64,000 nt of DNA from positions 5,596-69,595 of the forward strand of contig CAJTVI010000008.1 in NCBI GenBank assembly GCA_910579545.1. The letters are read 5' to 3'. Below the pieces are notes generated by a model. It was not told where the DNA came from. It saw only the letters and a list, made by a program, of their open reading frames with translations, and made no database searches. Source of the DNA: an uncultured Oscillospiraceae bacterium. GTDB taxonomy: Bacteria > Bacillota > Clostridia > Oscillospirales > Ruminococcaceae. A program made the translations under genes and the position numbers. Positions 48,729-56,798 of the stretch are shown in pieces (within the stretch, counting starts at the first letter, position 1; the number at the start of each line of letters is the position of its first letter).

Positions 48729-49667
48729 ATGGAAGTGGGCCGGTTTGCGCCCTCGCCCTCGGGGCGGATGCATCTGGGCAACCTCTTTTGCAGCCTGCTG
48801 GCCTGGCTGAGCGCCAGGAGCGCCGGCGGGCGGGTGGTGCTGCGCATCGAGGACCTCGACCCCCTGCGCTGCCCCCGCGCCTTTGCCGACGAGATCGAGC
48901 GGGACCTTGGCTGGCTGGGCCTTTTTTGGGACGAGGGCGGCAGCCTGGGCGGGCCGCGCGGCCCCTACTACCAGCAGGAGCGCACCGCCCTGTACGCAAA
49001 GGCCTGCGGGCTGCTGGCCGGGCGGGGCCTTGCCTACCCCTGCTTTTGCAGCCGGGCCCAGCTGCACGCGGCCAGCGCCCCCCACCGGGAGGACGGCGCG
49101 CCGGTCTACCCGGGGACCTGTCGCGCCCTCACCGAGGCCGGGCGGGCCGAAAGGGCCAAAACCCGCCCGCCGGCCCTGCGGCTGATGGTGCCAAACGAGA
49201 CAGTGGCCTTTACCGACGGCCATCTTGGCCGGTATGCCGAAAACCTCGCCAGCGACTGCGGCGATTTTATCCTGCGCCGGTCGGACGGGGTGCACGCCTA
49301 CCAGCTGGCGGTGGTGCTGGACGACGCGGCCATGGGGGTCACCCAGGTGGTGCGCGGGGCCGACCTGCTCTCCAGCACCCCCCGGCAGATTTACCTCTAC
49401 CGTCTGCTGGGCCTGCCCGTCCCCCGCTTTTACCACCTGCCGCTGCTGACCGACGCCGAGGGCCGCCGGCTCTCCAAGCGGGATGGGGACGTGAGCCTTG
49501 AGCGGCTGCGGCAAAAATACACCCCCGAGGAGGTGGTAGGCCGGCTGGCCTTTTTGGCCGGGCTGCAGCCCGCGCCCGCCCCCCGCACGGCCCAAAGCCT
49601 TGTGGAGGGCTTTGCCTGGGAAAAGGTGCCCAGGGAGGACGTCCGCATCCCCAAGGGGCTGTTTTGA
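48729..49667 (+). CDS. gluQ: glutamyl-Q tRNA(Asp) synthetase
   Basis: GluQRS is a truncated GluRS paralogue that attaches Glu to the queuosine base of tRNA-Asp. The class I signatures are FAPSPSGRMHLGN (HIGH-like) and RRLSKRDGD (KMSKS-like). The zinc-binding region CFCSRAQLHA ends in YPGTCR, and the anticodon-binding domain is absent, as expected at 312 residues. The ATG has GGGGAGG upstream. The preceding 283 bp contain an AT-rich patch (about 48460-48495) that may hold a promoter, but no clear box pair. Confidence 0.92.
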   Translation: MEVGRFAPSPSGRMHLGNLFCSLLAWLSARSAGGRVVLRIEDLDPLRCPRAFADEIERDLGWLGLFWDEGGSLGGPRGPYYQQERTALYAKACGLLAGRGLAYPCFCSRAQLHAASAPHREDGAPVYPGTCRALTEAGRAERAKTRPPALRLMVPNETVAFTDGHLGRYAENLASDCGDFILRRSDGVHAYQLAVVLDDAAMGVTQVVRGADLLSSTPRQIYLYRLLGLPVPRFYHLPLLTDAEGRRLSKRDGDVSLERLRQKYTPEEVVGRLAFLAGLQPAPAPRTAQSLVEGFAWEKVPREDVRIPKGLF

Positions 49668-49719
49668 GCGGGGGAATGCTTTTGCCACCCCTCCGCGCCG
49701 GTTTTGCCGTAAGTTTCTC

Positions 49720-49748
49720 TTGACAAGGGGCAAACTATGGGGTATCCT
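49720..49748 (+). promoter_or_regulatory. promoter of the copper operon
   Basis: TTGACA and TATCCT are 17 bp apart. The CsoR-like operator lies 18 bp after the -10, near the transcription start. Confidence 0.7.
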
Positions 49749-49765
49749 TGTTTTTAGAAAGGCTA

Positions 49766-49780
49766 CACCCCCCGGGGGTG
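49766..49780. promoter_or_regulatory. CsoR-like operator
   Basis: CACCCCC and GGGGGTG are perfect inverted arms around one C, with TA flanks. It fits the G/C-tract pseudo-palindromes bound by CsoR copper sensors, and csoR is the last gene of the operon it precedes. Confidence 0.75.
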
Positions 49781-49950
49781 GGGTATAGCGCACAGCCGCA
49801 CAAGCGCCGCCCTTGCACCCATGCAGGGCCCGCAAAACGCGGCCCTTGCAAAACACGGCGGCCGCACAGGAGCGGTGTGTATGCCAGTGCAAACACGGCC
49901 GCCGCGCAAACACCACCCCCCAATACCCTCCCGGAAAGGAGCAGATCCCC

Positions 49951-52572
49951 ATGCATCAATCCGCCCAGCAATATTCGGTCACCGGTATGAGCTGCGCCGC
50001 CTGCAGCGTCCATGTGGAAAAGGCGGTGGCCGCCCTGCCGGGGGTCAAGAGCGTTTCGGTGAGCCTGCTTACCAACAGCATGGCGGTCGAGGCCGAGCCC
50101 GGGACCACCCCGGACCAGATCATCGGGGCGGTCCAGGACGCGGGCTACGGCGCGGCGCTGCGCGGCGCGCAAAACGCGGCGGCCGCGGCCGCCGCCCCGG
50201 CAAACGACCCCCTGGCCGATACCGAGACCCCGGCCCTCAAGCGGCGGCTCATCGCGTCCCTCTGCTTTTTGGTGCCGCTCATGGTGCTCACCATGGGCCA
50301 CATGGTGGGCATCCCCACCCCCGGCTTTCTGGCCGGGGAGCAAAACGCCGCCAACTTTGCGCTGGCCCAGCTGCTGCTTACCCTGCCGGTGCTGCTGATC
50401 AACCAAAAGTTCTTTGTCAACGGGGCCAAGGGGCTCTGGCGGCGGGCCCCCGGCATGGACGCGCTGGTGGCGCTGGGGGCCGGGGCGGCGGTGGTCTACG
50501 GGGTGTTCGCCATGGCCCAGATCAACTACGGCATGGGCCACGGCGACGCCGCGCGGGTGCACACCTACCTGCACGACCTCTATTTTGAGGCCGCCGCCAT
50601 GATCCTCACCCTTATCACGGTGGGCAAGATGCTGGAGGCCCGCAGCAAGGGCAAAACCACCAGCGCCCTGCGGGGACTGATGGACCTGGCCCCCAAAACC
50701 GCCACCGTCCTGCGCGGCGGGCAGGAGCTCACCATCCCCATTGCCGAGCTTGTGCAGGGCGATGAGTTCGTGGTGCGCCCCGGCGAGAGCATCCCGGCCG
50801 ACGGGGTGGTGGAGGAGGGGGAGAGCGCGGTCAACGAGGCGGCGCTTACCGGCGAGAGCCTGCCGGTGGATAAGGCCGCCGGCGATGCGGTGAGCGCCGC
50901 CACCCTCAACCAGTCCGGCTTTCTGCGCTGCCGGGCCACCCGGGTGGGGCAGGATACCACCTTAAGCCAGATCATCCAGATGGTGCAGGACGCCGCGGCC
51001 GGCAAGGCCCCCCTTGCCAAGATCGCGGATAAGGTCTCGGGCGTCTTTGTGCCGGTGGTCATCTCGATCGCGCTGGTCACCGCCCTCGGCTGGCTGGCCG
51101 CGGGGCAGACGGTAAGCTTTGCGCTGGCCCGGGGCATCTCGGTGCTGGTGATCAGCTGCCCCTGCGCGCTGGGGCTCGCCACCCCGGTGGCCATCATGGT
51201 GGGCAGCGGCATGGGGGCCAAAAACGGCATCCTGTTTAAGACCGCCGCCAGCCTGGAGGCCGCCGGCCGGGTGGGCACCGTGGTGCTGGACAAAACCGGC
51301 ACGGTCACCGCCGGCAAGCCCGAGGTCACCGACCTTGTCTGCGCCGAAGGGGTCAGCGAGGAGCAGCTGCTGGCCCTTGCCGCGGCGCTGGAGGCCAAAA
51401 GCGAGCATCCGCTGGCCCGCGCCGTGCTGGAGCAGGCGGCGGCCAGGGGCATCGCCCCCGCCGGGGCGGACGGCTTTGAGGCGCTGCCCGGCCACGGCCT
51501 GCGCGGGGTGGTAAACGGCCGCGCGGCGGTGGGCGGCAACGCCGGCTTTGTGGCAAAGGCCGCCCCGCTGGGCGGTTTACAGGCGGCGGGGGAGGCCCTT
51601 GCCGCCGAGGGCAAAACCCCCCTCTACTTTGCAGTGCAGCCGGAAGGCGCGGCCGGGCCGGGGGATGCGGCCGCGGGTGACCTTAGCGCGGCCGCCTGCC
51701 CCATCCAAACCGACGCCCCCGGCGGCATGCGGCCGCTGGGCATCATCGCGGTGGCGGACGTGGTCAAGCCCACCAGCGCCGAGGCCATCCGCCAGCTGCA
51801 GGGCATGGGGGTGCGGGTGGTCATGCTCACCGGCGACAACCAGCGCACCGCCGAGGCCATCGGCCGGCAGGTGGGGGTGGACGCGGTGGTGGCCGGGGTG
51901 CTGCCCGCCGGCAAGGAGGCCGAGGTGCGCCGCCTGTCCGCCCATGGGGACGTTGCCATGGTGGGGGACGGCATCAACGACGCCCCGGCCCTTACCAGCG
52001 CGGCGGTGGGCATCGCCATCGGCGCGGGGGCGGACGTTGCCATCGACGCGGCCGACCTTGTGCTGATGAAAAGCGACCTGCTGGACGTGCCGGCGGCCAT
52101 CCGGCTCTCCCGCGCGGTGGTCACCAACATCCACCAAAACCTCTTCTGGGCCTTTTTGTACAACAGCCTGGGCATCCCGCTGGCCATGGGCCTGTTTGCC
52201 CGGTGGGGCCTGGTGCTCAACCCCATGTTCGGCGCGGCGGCCATGAGCCTTTCCAGCTTCTGCGTGGTCACCAACGCTCTGCGCCTCAACCTCTTTGACC
52301 TGCACAGCACCAAGCGCGACCATAAGCGCCGCGCCGCGGATACCAAGAAAAAAGGAGAGACGACCATGACAAAAACACTCAAGATCGAGGGCATGATGTG
52401 CCCCCACTGCTCCGGCCGGGTCGAAAAGGCCCTCAACGCCCTCGAGGGGGTCACCGCCAGCGTAAACTTAGAGGCCGGCACCGCCGCCGTGACCTGCCCG
52501 GACGGCTTTGACGCCGCCGCCCTCAAACAGGCGGTGGAGGACGCGGGCTACACCGTAACGGCGGTGGAATAA
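49951..52572 (+). CDS. copA: copper-exporting P1B-type ATPase with fused C-terminal CopZ-like domain
   Basis: This 873-residue Cu(I) ATPase has an N-terminal metal-binding domain (GMSCAACS, residues 13-20). The transmembrane copper site CPC lies in ISCPCALGLATP. Other motifs are TGES, the phosphorylated DKTGT, SEHPLA and MVGDGINDAPAL. A normal CopA ends near FCVVTNALRLN; here a linker rich in Lys, Arg and Asp continues in frame into a second metal-binding domain (KIEGMMCPHC) of 68 residues. A canonical AAAGGAG and ATG precede that domain within the frame. An alanine-rich insert of about 35 residues interrupts the nucleotide-binding region near 570-605. Confidence 0.94.
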   Translation: MHQSAQQYSVTGMSCAACSVHVEKAVAALPGVKSVSVSLLTNSMAVEAEPGTTPDQIIGAVQDAGYGAALRGAQNAAAAAAAPANDPLADTETPALKRRLIASLCFLVPLMVLTMGHMVGIPTPGFLAGEQNAANFALAQLLLTLPVLLINQKFFVNGAKGLWRRAPGMDALVALGAGAAVVYGVFAMAQINYGMGHGDAARVHTYLHDLYFEAAAMILTLITVGKMLEARSKGKTTSALRGLMDLAPKTATVLRGGQELTIPIAELVQGDEFVVRPGESIPADGVVEEGESAVNEAALTGESLPVDKAAGDAVSAATLNQSGFLRCRATRVGQDTTLSQIIQMVQDAAAGKAPLAKIADKVSGVFVPVVISIALVTALGWLAAGQTVSFALARGISVLVISCPCALGLATPVAIMVGSGMGAKNGILFKTAASLEAAGRVGTVVLDKTGTVTAGKPEVTDLVCAEGVSEEQLLALAAALEAKSEHPLARAVLEQAAARGIAPAGADGFEALPGHGLRGVVNGRAAVGGNAGFVAKAAPLGGLQAAGEALAAEGKTPLYFAVQPEGAAGPGDAAAGDLSAAACPIQTDAPGGMRPLGIIAVADVVKPTSAEAIRQLQGMGVRVVMLTGDNQRTAEAIGRQVGVDAVVAGVLPAGKEAEVRRLSAHGDVAMVGDGINDAPALTSAAVGIAIGAGADVAIDAADLVLMKSDLLDVPAAIRLSRAVVTNIHQNLFWAFLYNSLGIPLAMGLFARWGLVLNPMFGAAAMSLSSFCVVTNALRLNLFDLHSTKRDHKRRAADTKKKGETTMTKTLKIEGMMCPHCSGRVEKALNALEGVTASVNLEAGTAAVTCPDGFDAAALKQAVEDAGYTVTAVE
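52366..52572 (+). other. copZ: internal start: possible separate CopZ copper chaperone
   Basis: AAAGGAGAG lies 8 bp before an in-frame ATG that opens TKTLKIEGMMCPHCSGRVEK, a complete 68-residue heavy-metal-associated chaperone with the CxxC metal site. Initiation here would yield free CopZ besides the CopA fusion. It looks like copA and copZ genes joined by loss of the copA stop. Confidence 0.55.
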
Positions 52573-52835
52573 TGCAGGCGGACAAGCAAGCGGTCACCCG
52601 GCTGATCAAGACCGCCCGCGGCCAGCTGGACGGGGTGCTGCGCATGATCGAGGAGGACCGCTACTGCCTGGACATCGCCGGCCAGCTGGCCGCGGCCCAG
52701 GCCATCCTCAAAAAAGCGAACCGCGAGGTGTTGCAGGCGCATCTGGAGCACTGCGTGGCCGACGCGGCCGACAGCCAGAACGCCCGGGAAAAGATCGCGG
52801 AATTGGTGGACATTTTTGACAAGATGACCCGGTAG
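52572..52835 (+). CDS. csoR: CsoR-type copper-sensing repressor
   Basis: This 87-residue all-helical repressor belongs to the CsoR/RcnR family (TRLIKTARGQLDGVLRMIEEDRYCLDIAGQL). The Cu(I) ligands are recognisable as Cys in RYCLDI and the His-x3-Cys in QAHLEHCV, the C-H-C set of copper sensors rather than the nickel or formaldehyde types. Copper binding releases the operator. Its ATG overlaps the copA stop by one base (TAATG), so it is the last gene of the operon it should control. Confidence 0.92.
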   Translation: MQADKQAVTRLIKTARGQLDGVLRMIEEDRYCLDIAGQLAAAQAILKKANREVLQAHLEHCVADAADSQNAREKIAELVDIFDKMTR

Positions 52836-52886
52836 GCGGGCGAAAAAGCCGCCCCCGCGCCCCAGGCGGGCGGAAAAAAGCAAAAA

Positions 52887-52919
52887 GGGAGCGCCGCGGA
52901 AAAATCCGCGGCGCTCCCT
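52887..52919. terminator. bidirectional terminator after csoR
   Basis: GGGAGCGCCGCGGA and TCCGCGGCGCTCCC pair around AAAA, with AAAAA before and TTTT after, so it works for csoR and for the converging transporter gene. Confidence 0.87.
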
Positions 52920-52934
52920 TTTGGATGTGAAGGT

Positions 52935-53894
52935 TTATTTTTCCGCCGGCTGCGCGGGGGCGTCCTCCCAGCGGTTGTAGAGGTTTGCCAGCACCGCGCC
53001 CGAGATGTTGTGCCACACCGAGAAGATCGCGCCCGGCACGGTGGCCATGGCAAGGTCCGGGAAGGCGGTGCCGGCCAACGAGGTGGCGAGGCCGGAATTC
53101 TGCATGCCGATCTCCACCGAGAGGGCCTTGGCCTTGGGCACGCTCAGGTGCAGCAGCTTGCCGAGGCCAAGGCCGCAGGCGTAGCCCAACAGGTTATGCA
53201 GGATCACCACCACAAACACGATGGCGCCGGTGGTAAGGATCTTTTCGGCGTTGTGCGAGACCACCGCCGCCACGATCAGGCAGATGGCCACCACCGACAC
53301 CGAGGGCAGCACCTTGACCAGCTTTTGGGTAAACTGCCCAAACAGCTTGTTGATCACAAAGCCCAGCACAATGGGGATGATGACCACCTGCACGATGGAT
53401 TTGAACATGCTCAGGATGTCCACCGTAACGGTGGTGCGCAGCAGAAGGTAGGTGATGGCCGGGGTGAGGAAGGGGGCCAGCAGGGTGTTTACGCTGGTCA
53501 TGCCCACCGAGAGGGCCACGTCCCCCTTGGAAAGGTAGGTGATCACGTTGCTGGAGGTGCCGCCCGGGCAGGTGCCCACCAGCACCACGCCGGCCAGCAG
53601 CGCCGCGTCCAGCCGGAAGGTCACCCCCAGCAGCCAGGCCAGCAGCGGCATGATGGTAAACTGGGCCACGCAGCCAAGGATGATGTCCTTGGGGCGGGTG
53701 AACACCAGCTTAAAGTCCTCCAGCCGCAGGGTAAGCCCCATACCGAACATCACCACCATCAGCAGGTAGTTGACCCACCCGGTCTGGATCCACAAGCAGC
53801 TTGCCGGCACAAACAGGGCCAGCGCCGCCACCGCCAGCACGATAAACGCCATGTACCTGCCAAAAAAATCGCTGATCTTTTCCAATGCTTTCAT
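52935..53894 (-). CDS. BASS-family (bile acid:sodium symporter-like) transporter
   Basis: This 319-residue protein has about nine or ten helices. Family marks are VVMFGMGLTLRLEDF, VGTCPGGTSSNVITYLSKGDVALSV and VEIGMQNSGLATSLA. Bacterial BASS relatives include PanS (ketopantoate) and transporters of organic and 2-keto acids, and bile acid transport itself is uncommon. The gene stands alone behind a T-box leader, which ties its expression to starvation for one amino acid. GAGGGAGGA fixes the ATG. A 2-keto acid or amino acid related substrate is therefore plausible. Confidence 0.88.
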   Translation of the reverse strand: MKALEKISDFFGRYMAFIVLAVAALALFVPASCLWIQTGWVNYLLMVVMFGMGLTLRLEDFKLVFTRPKDIILGCVAQFTIMPLLAWLLGVTFRLDAALLAGVVLVGTCPGGTSSNVITYLSKGDVALSVGMTSVNTLLAPFLTPAITYLLLRTTVTVDILSMFKSIVQVVIIPIVLGFVINKLFGQFTQKLVKVLPSVSVVAICLIVAAVVSHNAEKILTTGAIVFVVVILHNLLGYACGLGLGKLLHLSVPKAKALSVEIGMQNSGLATSLAGTAFPDLAMATVPGAIFSVWHNISGAVLANLYNRWEDAPAQPAEK

Positions 53895-54004
53895 CTTTCA
53901 GATTCCTCCCTCTTGTTTTTGACCCTGACGCCCCGCCGCAAAAAGGGTACCCCGCCGCAAATCGGCCCGGCAAAGCCCGGCCGCAGCGCCCAAAAGCCTG
54001 CCGC

Positions 54005-54345
54005 AAAACAAAAGCGCCCCTGTCTCTCAAAGAGACAAAGGCGCACACCTCTGCGGTACCACTCTTCTTGCCGGCAAAACCCGGCCGCTCTGCCCATATC
54101 CAGCAATATGGGATAGGATAACGGCTATCGACCGTCTGGGCTTACTTGGCCCGCCGTGCAAAAAGCCCGGCCGGGCGGTTTGGCCCAAAAGCTCGGAGGG
54201 GATCTTCACGGGCCTGCTCCGGCTGCCTTGCACCGGCCGGCAGCTCTCTTGCCGGGCTGTAAAAACAGCCCCTTGTCAGCACAGCCCCGCTACTCTTCCT
54301 CGTCAACGCGGTGTCATATCGCCCCCTACTTTACCACCATGCCGG
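54005..54345 (-). ncRNA. T-box leader of the BASS-family transporter gene
   Basis: Read on the minus strand, stem I opens with GACGAGGAAGAGTAG, has the distal AGAGAGC and GGTGCAAGGC motifs, and a specifier region GTGAAGATCCCCTCCGAGC. The antiterminator bulge is AGTGGTACCGCAGAGG (forward 54048-54063). A competing terminator follows: GCGCC...GTCTCT/AGAGAC...GGGCGC and TTTTGTTTT (forward 54005-54044). The specifier reads as AUC (Ile) or GAU (Asp) depending on the frame; I cannot decide. The transporter ATG is about 110 nt beyond the terminator. Confidence 0.88.
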
Positions 54346-54371
54346 CGGCTTGTCAAGCAAAAATTGGCGCG

Positions 54372-54495
54372 GGGAGTGTCCGCTGCAAGGGTTTTTGCCG
54401 GCACAGGTCGGGGGCGGGGGAGAGTCTCGAAAGGCTTTCGGGGCAGGGGCCCTGTTGCCTTGAGAGACTGCTCCCACGCACCCGGCCGGGGAGAC
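54372..54495 (+). repeat. R2 structured repeat, copy 3 (3' end lost)
   Basis: It begins with the intact terminal repeat GGGAGTGTCC and has the core arms GGGAG AGTCTC and GAGACT G CTCCC. The right terminal repeat is absent; the similarity ends after CACGCACCCGGCCGG. It lies between the T-box leader start and the 3' end of the MATE gene. Confidence 0.72.
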
Positions 54496-54538
54496 GGCAG
54501 GCGTCTTTGCCCGCCGCCGCACCTGAAAGATAAATCCC

Positions 54539-54603
54539 CGCCGCGCGGAGGATTCCGCGCGGCATAAGGGGGTCCAGGGGGATTGCATCCCCCTGGATCG
54601 GCC
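54539..54603 (+). repeat. R1 double-hairpin repeat, copy i
   Basis: GCCGCGCGGA/TCCGCGCGGC hairpin, AAGGGGGTCC, the CCAGGGGG/CCCCCTGG hairpin, and the end GGATCGGCC, which touches the MATE stop codon. The 43 bp between it and R2 copy 3 show nothing. Confidence 0.78.
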
Positions 54604-55950
54604 TCAAACGGCCCTGTCCGCCTTTTTGCGCAGCCAGGCGTAATAGCCAAAGCCCACGGCGTCGGCCAGCACCCAGCCGATGGGCACCGCCGCCCAGATG
54701 GCCGTTACCCCAAAGGCGGGCAGCGGGGCCAGCGCGTAGGCCAGCGCCACCCGGGTGCCCAGCGAGACGATGGTGAGCACCAGCGACATGCCCGGCCGCT
54801 CGATGGCGCGGTAGTAGCCGTAGAGCAAAAACAACAGCCCGATGCCCCAGTAAAACAGCCCCTCGATGCGCAGGTACCGCGCGCCGATGGCAAGGATCTC
54901 GGTCTCCTCCCCGCCCACAAATATCGCCAGCAGCTGCGGCGCAAGGGCGCACACCAGCGCGCTGACCGTGCAGCCGGCCGCCGCTGCTACCGTCACCGCG
55001 CTGCGCACCCCCTGCCGGATGCGCTCAGATTTGCCCGCGCCGTGGTTTTGGGCAATAAAGGTGGAAAAGGCGTTGCCAAAATCCTGCATGGGCATATAGG
55101 CAAAGGAATCGATCTTGACCGCGGCGGCAAAGGCCGCCATCACGGCCGGGCCAAAGCTGTTTACCAGCCCCTGCACCATCAAAATGCCAAAGTTCATTAC
55201 CGATTGCTGCAGGCTGGTCAGCACCGAGGCCGCGCCCAGGGCCGCCGCGGTCCGCCGGTTCCAGCGCCAGTGCCGCCTGGCCGGCCGCAGCTGGGCAAAG
55301 CGGGCGAGGGTGTAGGCCGCAATGCCCGCCGCCGCGGCCCACTGGGCAAGCACGGTGGCCGCCGCCGCGCCCCGCACCCCCCAGCCCAGCCCCAGCACGA
55401 ACCAGAGGTCCAGCACCAGGTTGCCCACCGCCGAGCAGGCCAAAAAGGCCAGCGGCACGGCCGAGTTGCCCACCGCCCGCAAAAGGCAGGCAAAAAAGTT
55501 GTAAAGGAAGGTTGCCAAAATGCCCCAAAAGATGATCTCGAGGTATTCTTTGATGAGGGGGTAGACCGGTCCCGGCACCTGCAAAAGCCGCAGGATGGGC
55601 CGCAAAAGCGCAAAGGAGCCAAGATTCAAAAGCAGGGCGGCCAGCGCGATCATCCAAAAGGCGTGGGCGATGCTGCGGCAAAGACCCTCGGCATCCTTTG
55701 CGCCGTACCGCATCGAGAACACCGCCCCGCTGCCCATGCACAGCCCCAGCAGAACCGAGGTCAAAAAGGTCATCAGGGTAAAGGCCGAGCCCACCGCCGC
55801 CAGGGCGTTCGGCCCCAAAAACCGGCCCACCACCATGGTGTCGGCAATATTGTAGCACTGCTGCAGCAGGTTGCCCGCCATCATGGGCAGCGCAAAGCGC
55901 AGCATCGAGCCCGGGATGCTGCCCTGGGTAAGGTCGAGGCTGCGGGACAT
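54604..55950 (-). CDS. MATE-family multidrug/metabolite exporter
   Basis: This 448-residue protein has twelve helices in two repeats. It carries the MATE pattern ALPMMAGNLLQQCYNIADTMVVGRFLG and later SLQQSVMNFGILMVQGLVNSFG, and FSTFIAQNHGAGKSERI. MATE exporters use sodium or proton gradients to expel cationic compounds. Substrate cannot be predicted. AAAGGAGGG sets the start. It is divergent from the two-component system, with about 150 bp of shared upstream DNA that has TATAAT-like boxes on both strands but no clear -35. Confidence 0.9.
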   Translation of the reverse strand: MSRSLDLTQGSIPGSMLRFALPMMAGNLLQQCYNIADTMVVGRFLGPNALAAVGSAFTLMTFLTSVLLGLCMGSGAVFSMRYGAKDAEGLCRSIAHAFWMIALAALLLNLGSFALLRPILRLLQVPGPVYPLIKEYLEIIFWGILATFLYNFFACLLRAVGNSAVPLAFLACSAVGNLVLDLWFVLGLGWGVRGAAAATVLAQWAAAAGIAAYTLARFAQLRPARRHWRWNRRTAAALGAASVLTSLQQSVMNFGILMVQGLVNSFGPAVMAAFAAAVKIDSFAYMPMQDFGNAFSTFIAQNHGAGKSERIRQGVRSAVTVAAAAGCTVSALVCALAPQLLAIFVGGEETEILAIGARYLRIEGLFYWGIGLLFLLYGYYRAIERPGMSLVLTIVSLGTRVALAYALAPLPAFGVTAIWAAVPIGWVLADAVGFGYYAWLRKKADRAV

Positions 55951-56102
55951 GGGGACCCTCCTTTCCCAAAAGATGTTCTTTCTTTTGTCACATTTATACC
56001 GTATAATAGCATACAAACAGCGGCGCGGGCAAGGCGGGCCGCAAGACCGGCCGGGCCTTTTTTGCAAAAAACGCTCCGGCCGCAAGTGGGGAGAAAGACG
56101 GC

Positions 56103-56792
56103 ATGGCAAACGAAAAGATCCTGATCGTGGACGACGACAAAAACATCTGTGAGCTTTTGCGGCTCTATCTGGCCAAGGAGGGCTACGAGACCGCCATGGC
56201 CTACGACGGCGAGGCCGCGGTGTCGGCCTTTGAGAGCGAAAAGCCGGCCTTGGTGCTTTTGGACATCATGATGCCCAAAATGGACGGCTGGGAGGTCTGC
56301 CGGCGCATCCGGGCGGGCAGCGACGTGCCGGTGATCATGCTTACCGCCAAGGGCGAAACCTTTGACAAGGTGCTGGGCCTGGAGCTTGGGGCGGACGACT
56401 ATGTGGTCAAGCCCTTTGACGCCAAGGAGGTGGTGGCCCGCATCAAGGCGGTGCTGCGCCGCTGCGCCGCCGCCCAGAAAAGCCCGGACGGGGTGCTCAG
56501 CTATGACAACCTCAGCCTGGACATGAGCCGCTACGAACTGCGGGTGCGCGGTAAGGTGGTGGAGGCCCCGCCCAAGGAGCTGGAGCTGCTGAGCTATCTG
56601 GCCGGCCACCCCAACCGGGTGTTTACCCGGGACCAGCTGCTGGACGAGGTGTGGGGGTTTGAGTACTATGGCGATTCCCGCACCATCGACGTGCACATCA
56701 AGCGCCTGCGCGAAAAGCTTGAGGGGGCCTCGGACCAGTGGGGGCTCAAGACCGTGTGGGGCGTGGGCTACAAGTTTGAAGTGAAAGAGTGA
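56103..56792 (+). CDS. OmpR/PhoB-family response regulator
   Basis: This 229-residue regulator has a receiver domain with acidic pocket VDDDKN, phosphoacceptor Asp in LVLLDIMMPKMDG, and Lys in VVKPFDAKE. A winged-helix domain follows (LTPREFELL replaced by APPKELELLSYLAGHPNRVFTRDQLLDEVWG, then DVHIKRLREKLE). It is six bases from the histidine kinase gene. The divergent MATE gene is a candidate target by position only. Confidence 0.94.
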   Translation: MANEKILIVDDDKNICELLRLYLAKEGYETAMAYDGEAAVSAFESEKPALVLLDIMMPKMDGWEVCRRIRAGSDVPVIMLTAKGETFDKVLGLELGADDYVVKPFDAKEVVARIKAVLRRCAAAQKSPDGVLSYDNLSLDMSRYELRVRGKVVEAPPKELELLSYLAGHPNRVFTRDQLLDEVWGFEYYGDSRTIDVHIKRLREKLEGASDQWGLKTVWGVGYKFEVKE

Positions 56793-56798
56793 GGCGCC

